50,092 bases of DNA from Nitrospirota bacterium (GTDB taxonomy: Bacteria > Nitrospirota > Thermodesulfovibrionia > Thermodesulfovibrionales > Dissulfurispiraceae): NCBI GenBank assembly GCA_021847795.1, contig JAJZPZ010000005.1, positions 1-50,092 on the forward strand, read 5' to 3'. Positions 39,322 to 47,662 of this stretch are shown here, piece by piece. The notes under the pieces are model-generated. The model saw only the letters and a list, made by a program, of their open reading frames with translations, had not been told where the DNA came from and made no database searches. The translations under genes and the position numbers were made by a program. Numbering within the stretch: position 1 is the stretch's first letter; the number at the start of each line of letters is the position of its first letter.

Positions 39322-39490
39322 GCCGCCTTGCAGGGGCCGGATTTTATGAAAATTGCTGCGGGTGTTACGGGGCCAGGTAACGCCCTGGCCCCCTACAGGC
39401 GGATTTGAACAGACCTTTATTTCCTCTCCGGCACTCACCATGCTCAAAGGGAGTTTTAATTTTCACAAAATCCGGCCCCTGCAAGGCGGC
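39322..39490. repeat. 169-bp palindromic intergenic element
   Basis: 33-bp arms GCCGCCTTGCAGGGGCCGGATTTT(A/G)TGAAAATT (39322-39354 versus RC of 39458-39490), one mismatch; inner hairpin GGGGCCAGG-taacgc-CCTGGCCCC. Confidence 0.75.
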
Positions 39491-39558
39491 AACACACAAG
39501 TGGTCAGTCAACGATGAAATTGTAGTCCCCGTGCGGTTGCATCCACCGGAAGAGCCCG

Positions 39559-39587
39559 AAAAAAAGGAGAGGGCTGTTGCCCTCTCC
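39559..39587 (-). terminator. Intrinsic terminator of the porin gene
   Basis: Minus strand GGAGAGGGC-aaca-GCCCTCTCC followed by TTTTTTT. Confidence 0.8.
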
Positions 39588-39637
39588 GCAGCGCTAGGAG
39601 GGTCAGGAAACAGGGTCTTTCGCCCCTTTAATTATTC

Positions 39638-41764
39638 TTAAAACTTATACGCAACCGTTGCGAATATGATGTTTGCATTATATGACGGAGCGCTGTACGC
39701 GCCCGTCAGATAGTTGGCGCCTCCGGAGGCATACGTGTACTGATAATTATTCAGTTGGGCATCGCTGTACCTGTAGCGTTCGTATGCATACCCGGCCGAT
39801 ACGGAAAGCGCCTTCGTTACGTTGTAAATCACCTTTGCCGTCAAAGAGCTCTTCTGGTAATCATCCAGGTTGTCAAGATCAATGTTATCGTTGGTGCGTC
39901 CGCCGGTGAGCGCCGCGGCAGTGAGATAGGAAAAGTCGGCATGTCCTTCGGAATCCATGTAGTCATACCGAATCCTTAGCGTCACCACACTGGGAACCAC
40001 GTAAATATCGGCTCCCGCTCCAAAATTGTAGCTCTCATCTTTTTGTGTCACAACCCAGTTGAAATTCGTTGCATTGCTTGTGTCGGTTGGAGCCAGAAGC
40101 GTTGTCCCATTGAAAGGATTATTTCGCTGGAACTGGTGCAGTTTTATTCTCTCGTAATCGTAATATGCGGAAAGCTTCAGCAGCTTTCCGAACGTATAGT
40201 CCGCATCGATATCGATCTCGTTACGCCTGTCGTCCTGCAGCCCGAAAGAGGCGTCTTTGTAATCCGTCTTCTTATACTTGTACCCGATGCCGACAGAAAG
40301 GGCATCCAGCGGATAGATGTCGGCCCCTATCTTGAACGTATCCCTGTCTTTCGGCGCTATATCGAACCGCCTGAGATACTGTTCATAAATGTTCTCTACG
40401 GGGTTGTCATCAACTGAAGGGACCAGGTGGTCGATGCGCCTGCTCAGCCTCTCGTATCCAGCCCTGGCTGTCATAAAGCCCGGGCCGCTCCACCGCACAT
40501 CAACCGCATAAATATTGTCCCTCGTTTTTTCCACATCCAGCCTGTTGTCGAAGTGCGTATCGACATACCGGTATGACGGCAGGATGGTCAGGCGCATGGG
40601 CAGCCTGACCCCGGCTTCCACGCCGTAAGTGTTCCTCTTATAGCCGAACAGGTCATTCGTAAAGGGGACACCGGCTACGGTGGCGAACGTTACAGGATTG
40701 AGGGTTGTGCTCGATAAAGGGTCGGTCGTTTCAATCTCATCCGATTTATTCTTCCTCTGGTAATAGTTGTAAATCAGCTTCCCGTCGATAAAGGGAAGCG
40801 GATGGGCAGTCAGGGCAAACGCATAATTATCTGTATCGGTTTTCCCGTTGAAGACAGAACTGCTGAGACTGGTGAGAGTATCGGCAGTCCCTTCAAAAAT
40901 ATACGATGTCAGGAGATTTGCATTCGATTTCGCCCTCGCTGTGGAGAGGTTCACGTTAAACCTGGTATTCATAGGCAAACGGATACCGCCCTTGAAACCT
41001 ATTTTATAGTACTGGTTATCGGGTGGAAGAGTCAGATTGTCCGTCGATAATGCCGTAGGGTGCTCAAAACTCAGGAAATGGTTCTCATTATCAAAATCGC
41101 TGTAAAAATACTGCACTGAGGCGAAGAGGGGTTTAGTAGCATACCCGAGTTCGACATTCAGGTTGTTCGTCCGGTAATTGATCGGCTCGGGAATCTCAAT
41201 CGCCGGGCCGCCGGGAGTTGTTATGGAGGCGCCGGCCGGTTTTATACCGTTCCTCTCTTCCCTTGCCGTCGCCGCACTGAGATAAAACGGCTTTACGGTA
41301 TCAAGTCTGAGTCCTCCTCCGTACTGTTTTCTTCTAAGAGAATAATCAAACGTTTTCCACGTTCCGGTATTGGTATTGGGCGCACCGGTAAGATTGTTCG
41401 TACCGGTTCCCGAATAAAAGCTCTTTGCGCCATAGGTAATATTGTGAGGGATGTCATTATAGTCGAGAAAGAGTTTCCCCTTCCCCCACGCACCGGCATC
41501 GAAATGATAGTTCTGGTTATCGAAACCGATGTTATGCCCGGAGCCGTCAATAAAGTAATTGCCCGTGTCGTATCCAAGCCTGATGTCCGGGTACACTCCG
41601 GATTTTATATCTCTGTACTCATTGAATTTAGCCTTATTCCCATTGATATCGGTAATCCGTCCCGTCAGGCTTGCATATCCTTCCAACCTGTTCTCCTCTG
41701 CAAAAGCCGTGGAGAGGAGCAGCAGGCAGATAAACGTCGTCAGTATCGCAGTTCTCAATTTCAT
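39638..41764 (-). CDS. MtrB/PioB-family outer-membrane beta-barrel protein
   Basis: Signal peptide; 708 aa; alternating amphipathic strands; RFNVNLSTARAKS; C-terminal aromatic strand ANIIFATVAYKF; adjacent decaheme cytochrome. Confidence 0.88.
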   Translation of the reverse strand: MKLRTAILTTFICLLLLSTAFAEENRLEGYASLTGRITDINGNKAKFNEYRDIKSGVYPDIRLGYDTGNYFIDGSGHNIGFDNQNYHFDAGAWGKGKLFLDYNDIPHNITYGAKSFYSGTGTNNLTGAPNTNTGTWKTFDYSLRRKQYGGGLRLDTVKPFYLSAATAREERNGIKPAGASITTPGGPAIEIPEPINYRTNNLNVELGYATKPLFASVQYFYSDFDNENHFLSFEHPTALSTDNLTLPPDNQYYKIGFKGGIRLPMNTRFNVNLSTARAKSNANLLTSYIFEGTADTLTSLSSSVFNGKTDTDNYAFALTAHPLPFIDGKLIYNYYQRKNKSDEIETTDPLSSTTLNPVTFATVAGVPFTNDLFGYKRNTYGVEAGVRLPMRLTILPSYRYVDTHFDNRLDVEKTRDNIYAVDVRWSGPGFMTARAGYERLSRRIDHLVPSVDDNPVENIYEQYLRRFDIAPKDRDTFKIGADIYPLDALSVGIGYKYKKTDYKDASFGLQDDRRNEIDIDADYTFGKLLKLSAYYDYERIKLHQFQRNNPFNGTTLLAPTDTSNATNFNWVVTQKDESYNFGAGADIYVVPSVVTLRIRYDYMDSEGHADFSYLTAAALTGGRTNDNIDLDNLDDYQKSSLTAKVIYNVTKALSVSAGYAYERYRYSDAQLNNYQYTYASGGANYLTGAYSAPSYNANIIFATVAYKF

Positions 41765-41776
41765 ATCTCTCCTCCC

Positions 41777-42718
41777 CTATCGTACGAATCTCTTCCCATG
41801 CGTAGATGGGCCGTTGCTTCCGTGAATGTTCGTGTGGCAGTTGAGGCAACTGCGCGCAACCAGCTTATTGCTGACAGTTCCTCCCGCCGGCGGATTGAAT
41901 GTATTGAACCTTGTATAGGGAGCTCCCGGATGACCTCTTGTCTCATGGCAGCTCTGGCAAAGCTCCGGAGTTTTCTTGTCAAGGAGCCTGTTATGGTTGC
42001 TGCCGTGGGGCGTGTGGCATATCAGGCAATTCTCATCAACAGGAGGATGCTCCCACATATACGGCCCCCTCTTGTCCGCATGGCATTTGTAGCAAAGCTC
42101 GTTGACCGAATCGGCCTTTATCATTTTCGAACTGAATGTGCCGTGCGGATCGTGGCAATCGGTGCACCTGACCAACCCTTCGTTGATGGGGTGGTGCGAT
42201 TGCTTGTTTGTCATCGCGTTGATATCCCTGTGGCAACCGTAGCAAAGCCCGGGAGTACTCATCTTCAGGTTCTCCGGCCTGCCCGAGTGCGGAGAATGGC
42301 AGTTATCGCAGGAAACCCCGGCCCTCTTGTGCATGCTCAGATCCCAAAATGCCAGGTGTTCCGTCTCCTCGTGACATGAAAGGCATCGCGCAGCCTTTTC
42401 GTCCGCAATTTGCTTTCTGCTGAAAGGGAATATGCCGGTCCCTTTCCCGCCGCCCGCACTTACGTGGGCTGCGCCGGGTCCGTGGCACGATTCGCATGCA
42501 TGCTTGTTGGCCGGACTCCCGGGAATAGCCTTCTTTGCATGGATAGATCGCGCATAGCTCTCGTAGTAGCCTTCGTGGCAGCCTTTACAGACGTCCGCCC
42601 CCACATAACCGGCATCTCCCTGTGCACTGCCCGGGGAAACCATGCCGAAGGAAATCAGAACCGGAAAAAACAATGCTGTAAGAAATCTCGACAGGTAGAA
42701 AAGCTTTCTCATTCTCAT
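41777..42718 (-). CDS. Decaheme c-type cytochrome (DmsE/MtrA-like)
   Basis: Signal peptide; ten CxxCH motifs: CKGCH, CESCH, CLSCH, CDNCH, CYGCH, CTDCH, CYKCH, CLICH, CQSCH, CLNCH. Confidence 0.93.
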   Translation of the reverse strand: MRMRKLFYLSRFLTALFFPVLISFGMVSPGSAQGDAGYVGADVCKGCHEGYYESYARSIHAKKAIPGSPANKHACESCHGPGAAHVSAGGGKGTGIFPFSRKQIADEKAARCLSCHEETEHLAFWDLSMHKRAGVSCDNCHSPHSGRPENLKMSTPGLCYGCHRDINAMTNKQSHHPINEGLVRCTDCHDPHGTFSSKMIKADSVNELCYKCHADKRGPYMWEHPPVDENCLICHTPHGSNHNRLLDKKTPELCQSCHETRGHPGAPYTRFNTFNPPAGGTVSNKLVARSCLNCHTNIHGSNGPSTHGKRFVR

Positions 42719-42951
42719 CCTCCATTTTCCGCTCGATATCGTTTAATTTTTATTCATTAACCGTGTATGGATAACCGCTTTTGCAGCAATAGTTTTCTGC
42801 GGAGGACCGCTAATTTAAATCATAGCAAAGGTTTGTAGCTTGTCAAGGTTTTTTTACATTCCTGCTCCGGATGGGGCGGCAGACACATCTTTTGCAAAGC
42901 AGGATGTCGGTATAGCTACATATTCAGGGCGCACCGAGTGGGAGAAAAAAA

Positions 42952-42973
42952 GGGAGGGCGGAACCGCCCTCCC
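42952..42973. terminator. Bidirectional terminator-like hairpin next to the porin remnant
   Basis: GGGAGGGCGG-aa-CCGCCCTCCC flanked by A-run and T-run. Confidence 0.75.
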
Positions 42974-42994
42974 TTTTCAAGAGTGTGAAGAGAC

Positions 42995-43492
42995 TTCCAG
43001 AACCTGTACGTGGCCCCCACGAATACCGTGTTTGCATTGTATGAGGGATTGAAATAAGCGCCGGTGAGGATGGGAGTCGGACTTATTGCTGGTGTTGTAG
43101 TACGTGTAGAAGACCTTGGCATCGAGGAACGGGACCGGGTTTGAGGTCAGCGTAAAAGCGTAATTATCAGTATCAACCCTCCCGTGGAAAAGCGTTGAAT
43201 TTGCCGTAGCGCCGTATAAAGCCAGAAGAGGGCTCAGATCGAAATCCGACTTCCCGCGCGCGGTGCTGAGGTTTACGTTGAACCTGGTGTTCAACGGCAA
43301 TCTCAACGAGCCCTTGAATGCCAGCTTGTAATACTTGTTGTCAGGAGGGAGCGATTCAATATAAGACGCCCCCCTGCGGTGGTCTGATTGGTTATGGTCC
43401 GGAAATCATCGTTGAAATCGCTGAAAAGATAACTGACCGAGGCGAATAACGGCCTGACCCCCTTTTCCAAGTCAACTATAAGGGGGTTGTTT
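42995..43492 (-). pseudogene. Decayed second MtrB/PioB-like porin gene
   Basis: Fragments PLFASVSYLFSDFNDDF / ESLPPDNKYYKLAFKGSLRLPLNTRFNVNLSTARGKSDFDL / DTDNYAFTLTSNPVPFLDAKVFYTYYNTSNKSD / LTGAYFNPSYNANTVFVGATYRF match the intact paralog at 39638-41764; two frame breaks. Confidence 0.85.
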
Positions 43493-43510
43493 CTTTTCCT
43501 CCGCCGCTTA

Positions 43511-44488
43511 CTATGACTCCCAGCCCTGCATTTCCGGAAGAACGCATTTCAATATATGATTTGCAATGTTGCGGGCTGCAGAAGATATTTTCCTCTCATT
43601 ATGCTTTTGAGAAGCCCCCTTCATATAGGGGACAATTCCTATAAGCGGCACCGGTGACAATTCCCTTAAAACTTCCGGATTTGTTTTTTCGGCAAGACCT
43701 CCTTCAGGGGGAAGCGCGTAATTGATCACAATCCCGAGCACTTCAATCTCCTCCCGCAGCGCATGTTCAATTGTCAGGAGGGTGTGGTTGATGGTTCCCA
43801 GGGAGGGCCTTGCAACCACAATGACAGGGAGCCCCAGCTCCCTGACAAGATCGGACATGAAATACCGTGATGCGTGATGCGCAACACGACCAGTAACGAG
43901 TGACGAGTGACGAGTAACAAGTAAAGGATCTGAAGACGGTGACAAGTCTTTGTCGTTAGTCTTTAACTCGTTACTTGTTACTTGTAACTCGTTACTGTCT
44001 TTAGAGTTACTTGTTACCGATGACTTGTTACTGTTTTTTATCGGCGCCAGCAGTCCGCCTGCTCCTTCAACCACCAACAGATCATATTTTTCCGAAAGCC
44101 TGTTGCAGGCATTCATGATCTTTTTGATATCGACAGGCCGCTTCTCCAGCCTGGCAGCAGTCATGGGCGCCAGGGGGCGCTCAAAACGAACAGGCGCAAC
44201 CAGGTCAAGTGGATCATCCATGCCCGCTGCTTCCCGGAGAGCTATCCCATCGGCCGGTATAAGCCCGCCTGTTTCCATTTTGAGATCTTGTATTCGGGAT
44301 TCGGAGTTTGCCTTCCCGCATCCTGTTTCAATGGGCTTCATCGCACCGGCACGGATTCCCCTTTCCCGGAGCGCCCTGAGTATCAGGGCAGATACGACCG
44401 TTTTGCCGACTCCTGTATCAGTTCCGGTTATGAAAACGCCTTTAGGCAGCAGGGCCTCCTTCCTACCAGAGCTCACGCAGCAGTACAT
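43511..44488 (-). CDS. bioD: Dethiobiotin synthase
   Basis: GVFITGTDTGVGKTVVSALILRAL...KPIETGC...LLVVEGAGGLLAPIK...MSDLVRELGLPVIVVARPSLGTINHTLLT; exact start uncertain. Confidence 0.93.
   Translation of the reverse strand: MYCCVSSGRKEALLPKGVFITGTDTGVGKTVVSALILRALRERGIRAGAMKPIETGCGKANSESRIQDLKMETGGLIPADGIALREAAGMDDPLDLVAPVRFERPLAPMTAARLEKRPVDIKKIMNACNRLSEKYDLLVVEGAGGLLAPIKNSNKSSVTSNSKDSNELQVTSNELKTNDKDLSPSSDPLLVTRHSSLVTGRVAHHASRYFMSDLVRELGLPVIVVARPSLGTINHTLLTIEHALREEIEVLGIVINYALPPEGGLAEKTNPEVLRELSPVPLIGIVPYMKGASQKHNERKISSAARNIANHILKCVLPEMQGWES
43868..44035. repeat. Repeat-derived sequence inserted in frame within bioD
   Basis: GTAACGAGTGACGAGTGACGAGTAACAAGTAA ... TTAACTCGTTACTTGTTACTTGTAACTCGTTACTG repeated tracts. 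Confidence 0.75.
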
Positions 44489-45173
44489 CCAGCTCAGAGT
44501 AGTTGCTGAAACATTTGTCGGGCTGGAGGCCGTTATAGGCTTTGCATTCGGACCTGAAAAGAATGAACTTCATGCCGGCTTTTTTTGAGCCGACCAGGTC
44601 TTTTGCCGGATTATCTCCAATGTATATCGATTCTTCAGGCCTTACCCCAAGCCTTTCCATTGCGATCTGAAATAATCTCACGTCAGGTTTTTTAAAGCCG
44701 AACCTCGATGACAGCAGTTTGAACCTAAAGAACCGGTCCAGGCCGAGCATCGAGATCTCGGGTTCCGTAAAGACCCACTGGGCATCGGATATGACAGCCG
44801 TCTTATACCCTTTCCCGGAGAGAGAACCCAGCGCATCGTACATTCCGGGGAAAGCGGCAAAGTGCCTCCGCGCCAATGCCCTGAAGAGCATCGCCACACC
44901 CGCCACAACACCTTTGGTATACCTCTTCTTGCCGTACCTGTGCATAATCACGTCAAACACCTTGAACACATCGACTTCAGGATACATCTCGGGGCTGCTT
45001 TTCAAGGTCCGCTGCACCTCATCGGAATAGGCTTTTTTCAAAACATCCGGGGGGACACCGACACGGTAATACGATAGATACCGGGACAGGGAATCATAAA
45101 TCCAGGGGTCGCCCTCATCGGTCCTTATGTCGATGAGCGTGCCGTAGAGGTCGAAGAATATCGCCCTCTTCAT
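44463..45173 (-). CDS. HAD-superfamily hydrolase
   Basis: IFFDLYGTLIDIRTDEG...VISDAQWVFTEPE...GFKKPDVRLFQIAMERLGVRPEESIYIGDNPAKDLVGSKKAGMK. Confidence 0.92.
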   Translation of the reverse strand: MKRAIFFDLYGTLIDIRTDEGDPWIYDSLSRYLSYYRVGVPPDVLKKAYSDEVQRTLKSSPEMYPEVDVFKVFDVIMHRYGKKRYTKGVVAGVAMLFRALARRHFAAFPGMYDALGSLSGKGYKTAVISDAQWVFTEPEISMLGLDRFFRFKLLSSRFGFKKPDVRLFQIAMERLGVRPEESIYIGDNPAKDLVGSKKAGMKFILFRSECKAYNGLQPDKCFSNYSELDVLLRELW

Positions 45174-46171
45174 GTGAGCCGCAACCCCCAGGTAAGGCAG
45201 GCAAAGGCCTCGCGCGCAAGCCGTTTTCTGCAGGTCCGGTCAAGATAGCTGTTTCGCGCTATGCGCAGCTCGGTCAACGCCATGTAAAAGGGGTTCCGGG
45301 CAGTAATCTCCCTGAACGCTCTCTTGCAGTCACTGAAATGGCCGGAGTACCTTTTGAGGAAATGCCTGATGAACGGCTCCGAGGCACAGGGGTCGCCTGT
45401 CCTCCACAGAAAGGCGTGCTTCAGCTCGCCGCATACCATACCCACATCGTAGGCCATATCGCTGCTCCTCATCCTTTCAAGATCTATTGCCACCACATTG
45501 CCCCTCCCGTTAAATATGAAGTTTGTCGGCGTGGCGTCTCCATGTACTATAACACTCTTTGCCTTCTGCAGGAGTGTCCTGTTCAGCCATGTATCCATAA
45601 GCCTCAGATACCCTTTGCTTTCACCAGGCGCCAGCACTCCCTGCGCCTGCAATTTGCCGAGCACCTTTTGAAAATAGAGGCTCACCGGATCAAGATCAAC
45701 CCTGGCCTTTGCTTCTGTTTTTACATGCAATGTATAAAGGAAGGAAGCAAGCTCCGACAGCCTCCCCTTCAGAGAGGCGGCATCTCTCTCATAAATGGCC
45801 CGTTTGAGATAGTAGTCAAGACTTCTGCCGTCTATGAATTCCTCGATAAGGGCAAGTCCGATACGGTCATCTCTTGCAATGGGGCGGACGACATAGTTCG
45901 GGAAGGTATCAAAGCCGTATCTCCTTATCTGCTGCAGATTATCGAATTCTCCTTTTATCCGGACGAGCCTTTCCTGTTTCGTGTCGTCCAATCTGAAGAA
46001 TTTACCGATGATGGCTGTTTTCGTTTTCCCTTCCGTGTACTTGTACACCTTGCGCGAGGACATCCTGTTTACATGGAAATACGGTTCCCTCACGTCAGGA
46101 CATACGCAGGAAGTGAGTATCTCATAGAGGGGATCGGCATAATCGAGCTTGCCAAGGTATGGGTTCTCCAT
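45170..46171 (-). CDS. APH-fold phosphotransferase family protein
   Basis: LIEEFIDGRSLDYYL...VIVHGDATPTNFIFNGRGNVVAIDLERMRSSDMAYDVG. Confidence 0.85.
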   Translation of the reverse strand: MENPYLGKLDYADPLYEILTSCVCPDVREPYFHVNRMSSRKVYKYTEGKTKTAIIGKFFRLDDTKQERLVRIKGEFDNLQQIRRYGFDTFPNYVVRPIARDDRIGLALIEEFIDGRSLDYYLKRAIYERDAASLKGRLSELASFLYTLHVKTEAKARVDLDPVSLYFQKVLGKLQAQGVLAPGESKGYLRLMDTWLNRTLLQKAKSVIVHGDATPTNFIFNGRGNVVAIDLERMRSSDMAYDVGMVCGELKHAFLWRTGDPCASEPFIRHFLKRYSGHFSDCKRAFREITARNPFYMALTELRIARNSYLDRTCRKRLAREAFACLTWGLRLT

Positions 46172-46205
46172 ATATAAGAGAATCTTAGCATCTGGGCTGA
46201 AAAAA

Positions 46206-46931
46206 TCAAATAATCCTGCTGTCGAGGCAGAATACCTGTCCCGTTATGTTGCGTGTGCCTGCAAGATAAACGACAAACCGCGCTACCTCCCCCGGATCGG
46301 AAAGGGTGTTTAACAGGCTGTCCTGTTTTGCCTTTTCCAGGGCATTGCCGGCGACTGCTCCCATTGCCGTGGGCATAAACCCCGGCAATACCGCATTGAC
46401 CCGTATGCCCTTTTCAGCCAGTTCCCTTGCAGCAGTCCTCGTGAGCCCCAGCAACGCTGCCTTTGAAGCGCTGTATGCGGCCTGCCCCTCCTTGCCCTTC
46501 AGCCCCGAATAAGACGATATATTTATGATATGCCCGCCCTCCTTCATCAGGGGAACAAAAGCCTTTATGCTGTTGAAGACCCCCTTGAGATTAACGTCCA
46601 TTACGCTGTCCCAGTCCTTCTCGCCCTGCTTTATGAGCAGCGAGTCCCGGGTAATGCCGGCATTGTTGATAAGCACATCAAGTCTTCCCCAGCGCCCGGT
46701 AATGTCATCCGCCATTCGCAGGACTTCGGGGTACACGCTCACGTCAGCCCTGACGGCCATGGACGAAGACCCTAGTTTCCCAACAATTTCCCCGGCCCGT
46801 GCTTCCGACCTGCGGTAATTGACGGCCACCCTGAAGGAGTTTTCATGGAGAGCAGCAGCCAGTTCACTTCCCAAACCGCCTGCGCCGCCTGTTATGAGTG
46901 CGACCTTATTCGTCATAAGCCTGGTATTCAT
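46206..46931 (-). CDS. SDR-family oxidoreductase (FabG-like)
   Basis: KVALITGGAGGLGSELAAALHENSFRVAVNYRRS...LINNAGITRDSLL...ISSYSGLKGKEGQAAYSASKAALLGLTRTAA. Confidence 0.93.
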   Translation of the reverse strand: MNTRLMTNKVALITGGAGGLGSELAAALHENSFRVAVNYRRSEARAGEIVGKLGSSSMAVRADVSVYPEVLRMADDITGRWGRLDVLINNAGITRDSLLIKQGEKDWDSVMDVNLKGVFNSIKAFVPLMKEGGHIINISSYSGLKGKEGQAAYSASKAALLGLTRTAARELAEKGIRVNAVLPGFMPTAMGAVAGNALEKAKQDSLLNTLSDPGEVARFVVYLAGTRNITGQVFCLDSRII

Positions 46932-46968
46932 GTTATAATTTCAGGTAATTTTAAGCAAGTGGGAATAC

Positions 46969-47080
46969 GCGTTACAGCGTTCATCGCGTTTATCGGGTTA
47001 TAGCGGAGAACGGAAATCGTCTTTTACACTATTATCCTTTTTTTACACTGTAACGCTCAACGCGATAAACGCTGTAACGC
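46969..47080. repeat. Inverted intergenic repeat
   Basis: GCGTTACAGCGTT(C/T)ATCGCGTT at 46969-46990 and reverse complement at 47059-47080. Confidence 0.65.
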
Positions 47081-47101
47081 TTTACCGGAACCGGAGGATG
47101 T

Positions 47102-47662
47102 ATGACACGATTCGAAGAAGTCCAGATGCGCATAGCTGAATCTGCAAAGAATTATCTCGAGATATTCAACATGCAGGTTTTCATAGAACAATTCACCCTC
47201 GACCGCGAGAGCAGGTTTTCCCTGACACTGCCCGACCTGGAGCCGCCTTTTTTCATATCAACGACCCTCGCCTTTACCTACGATGCCTTCCAGACAGGGA
47301 TGACTCTCTACGAGGACAGCGAAGACGACGGAGACATGGATGTCGACACCTCGCTGGAACTGGAGTTTACGATAAAACTCCCGGTCATGGAGGACTACCC
47401 CGCAATAGAAGAACTCATCGAAGAGATAAAAGAAGAATATCCCGACACGGAACCGGTCCTGACCGCCAGGGAGACCCTGTTGATCGAGGAGCCTTCAAGG
47501 GAGTACGAGATATCTTACCTGTATAATGTAGATGCGGATGACATCATTGACGCAGACCTCCTCGACCAGATATTCAATGAGCTGAAGGAAATCATGGAAC
47601 TCATCTACAAGAGGACAAAAGATTACATAGACCTGTCATGGTACAGAGAAGAGGAAGAGTAG
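47102..47662 (+). CDS. Acidic hypothetical protein
   Basis: 186-aa coherent ORF, strongly acidic (EDSEDDGDMDVDTSLELEF), overlaps the downstream HAD gene. Confidence 0.7.
   Translation: MTRFEEVQMRIAESAKNYLEIFNMQVFIEQFTLDRESRFSLTLPDLEPPFFISTTLAFTYDAFQTGMTLYEDSEDDGDMDVDTSLELEFTIKLPVMEDYPAIEELIEEIKEEYPDTEPVLTARETLLIEEPSREYEISYLYNVDADDIIDADLLDQIFNELKEIMELIYKRTKDYIDLSWYREEEE

Noticed and set aside
41444-42379. 311-aa plus-strand ORF opposite the porin/cytochrome genes
   Set aside because: Antisense shadow of the cytochrome and porin genes, whose heme motifs and signal peptides clearly define the minus strand.
43868-44035. Possible CRISPR-like repeat array
   Set aside because: Repeat units are short, irregular, in mixed orientation, with no regular spacers and no cas genes in the window.
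45338-46177. 279-aa plus-strand ORF
   Set aside because: Antisense to the APH-fold gene; composition and lack of motifs fit a shadow ORF.
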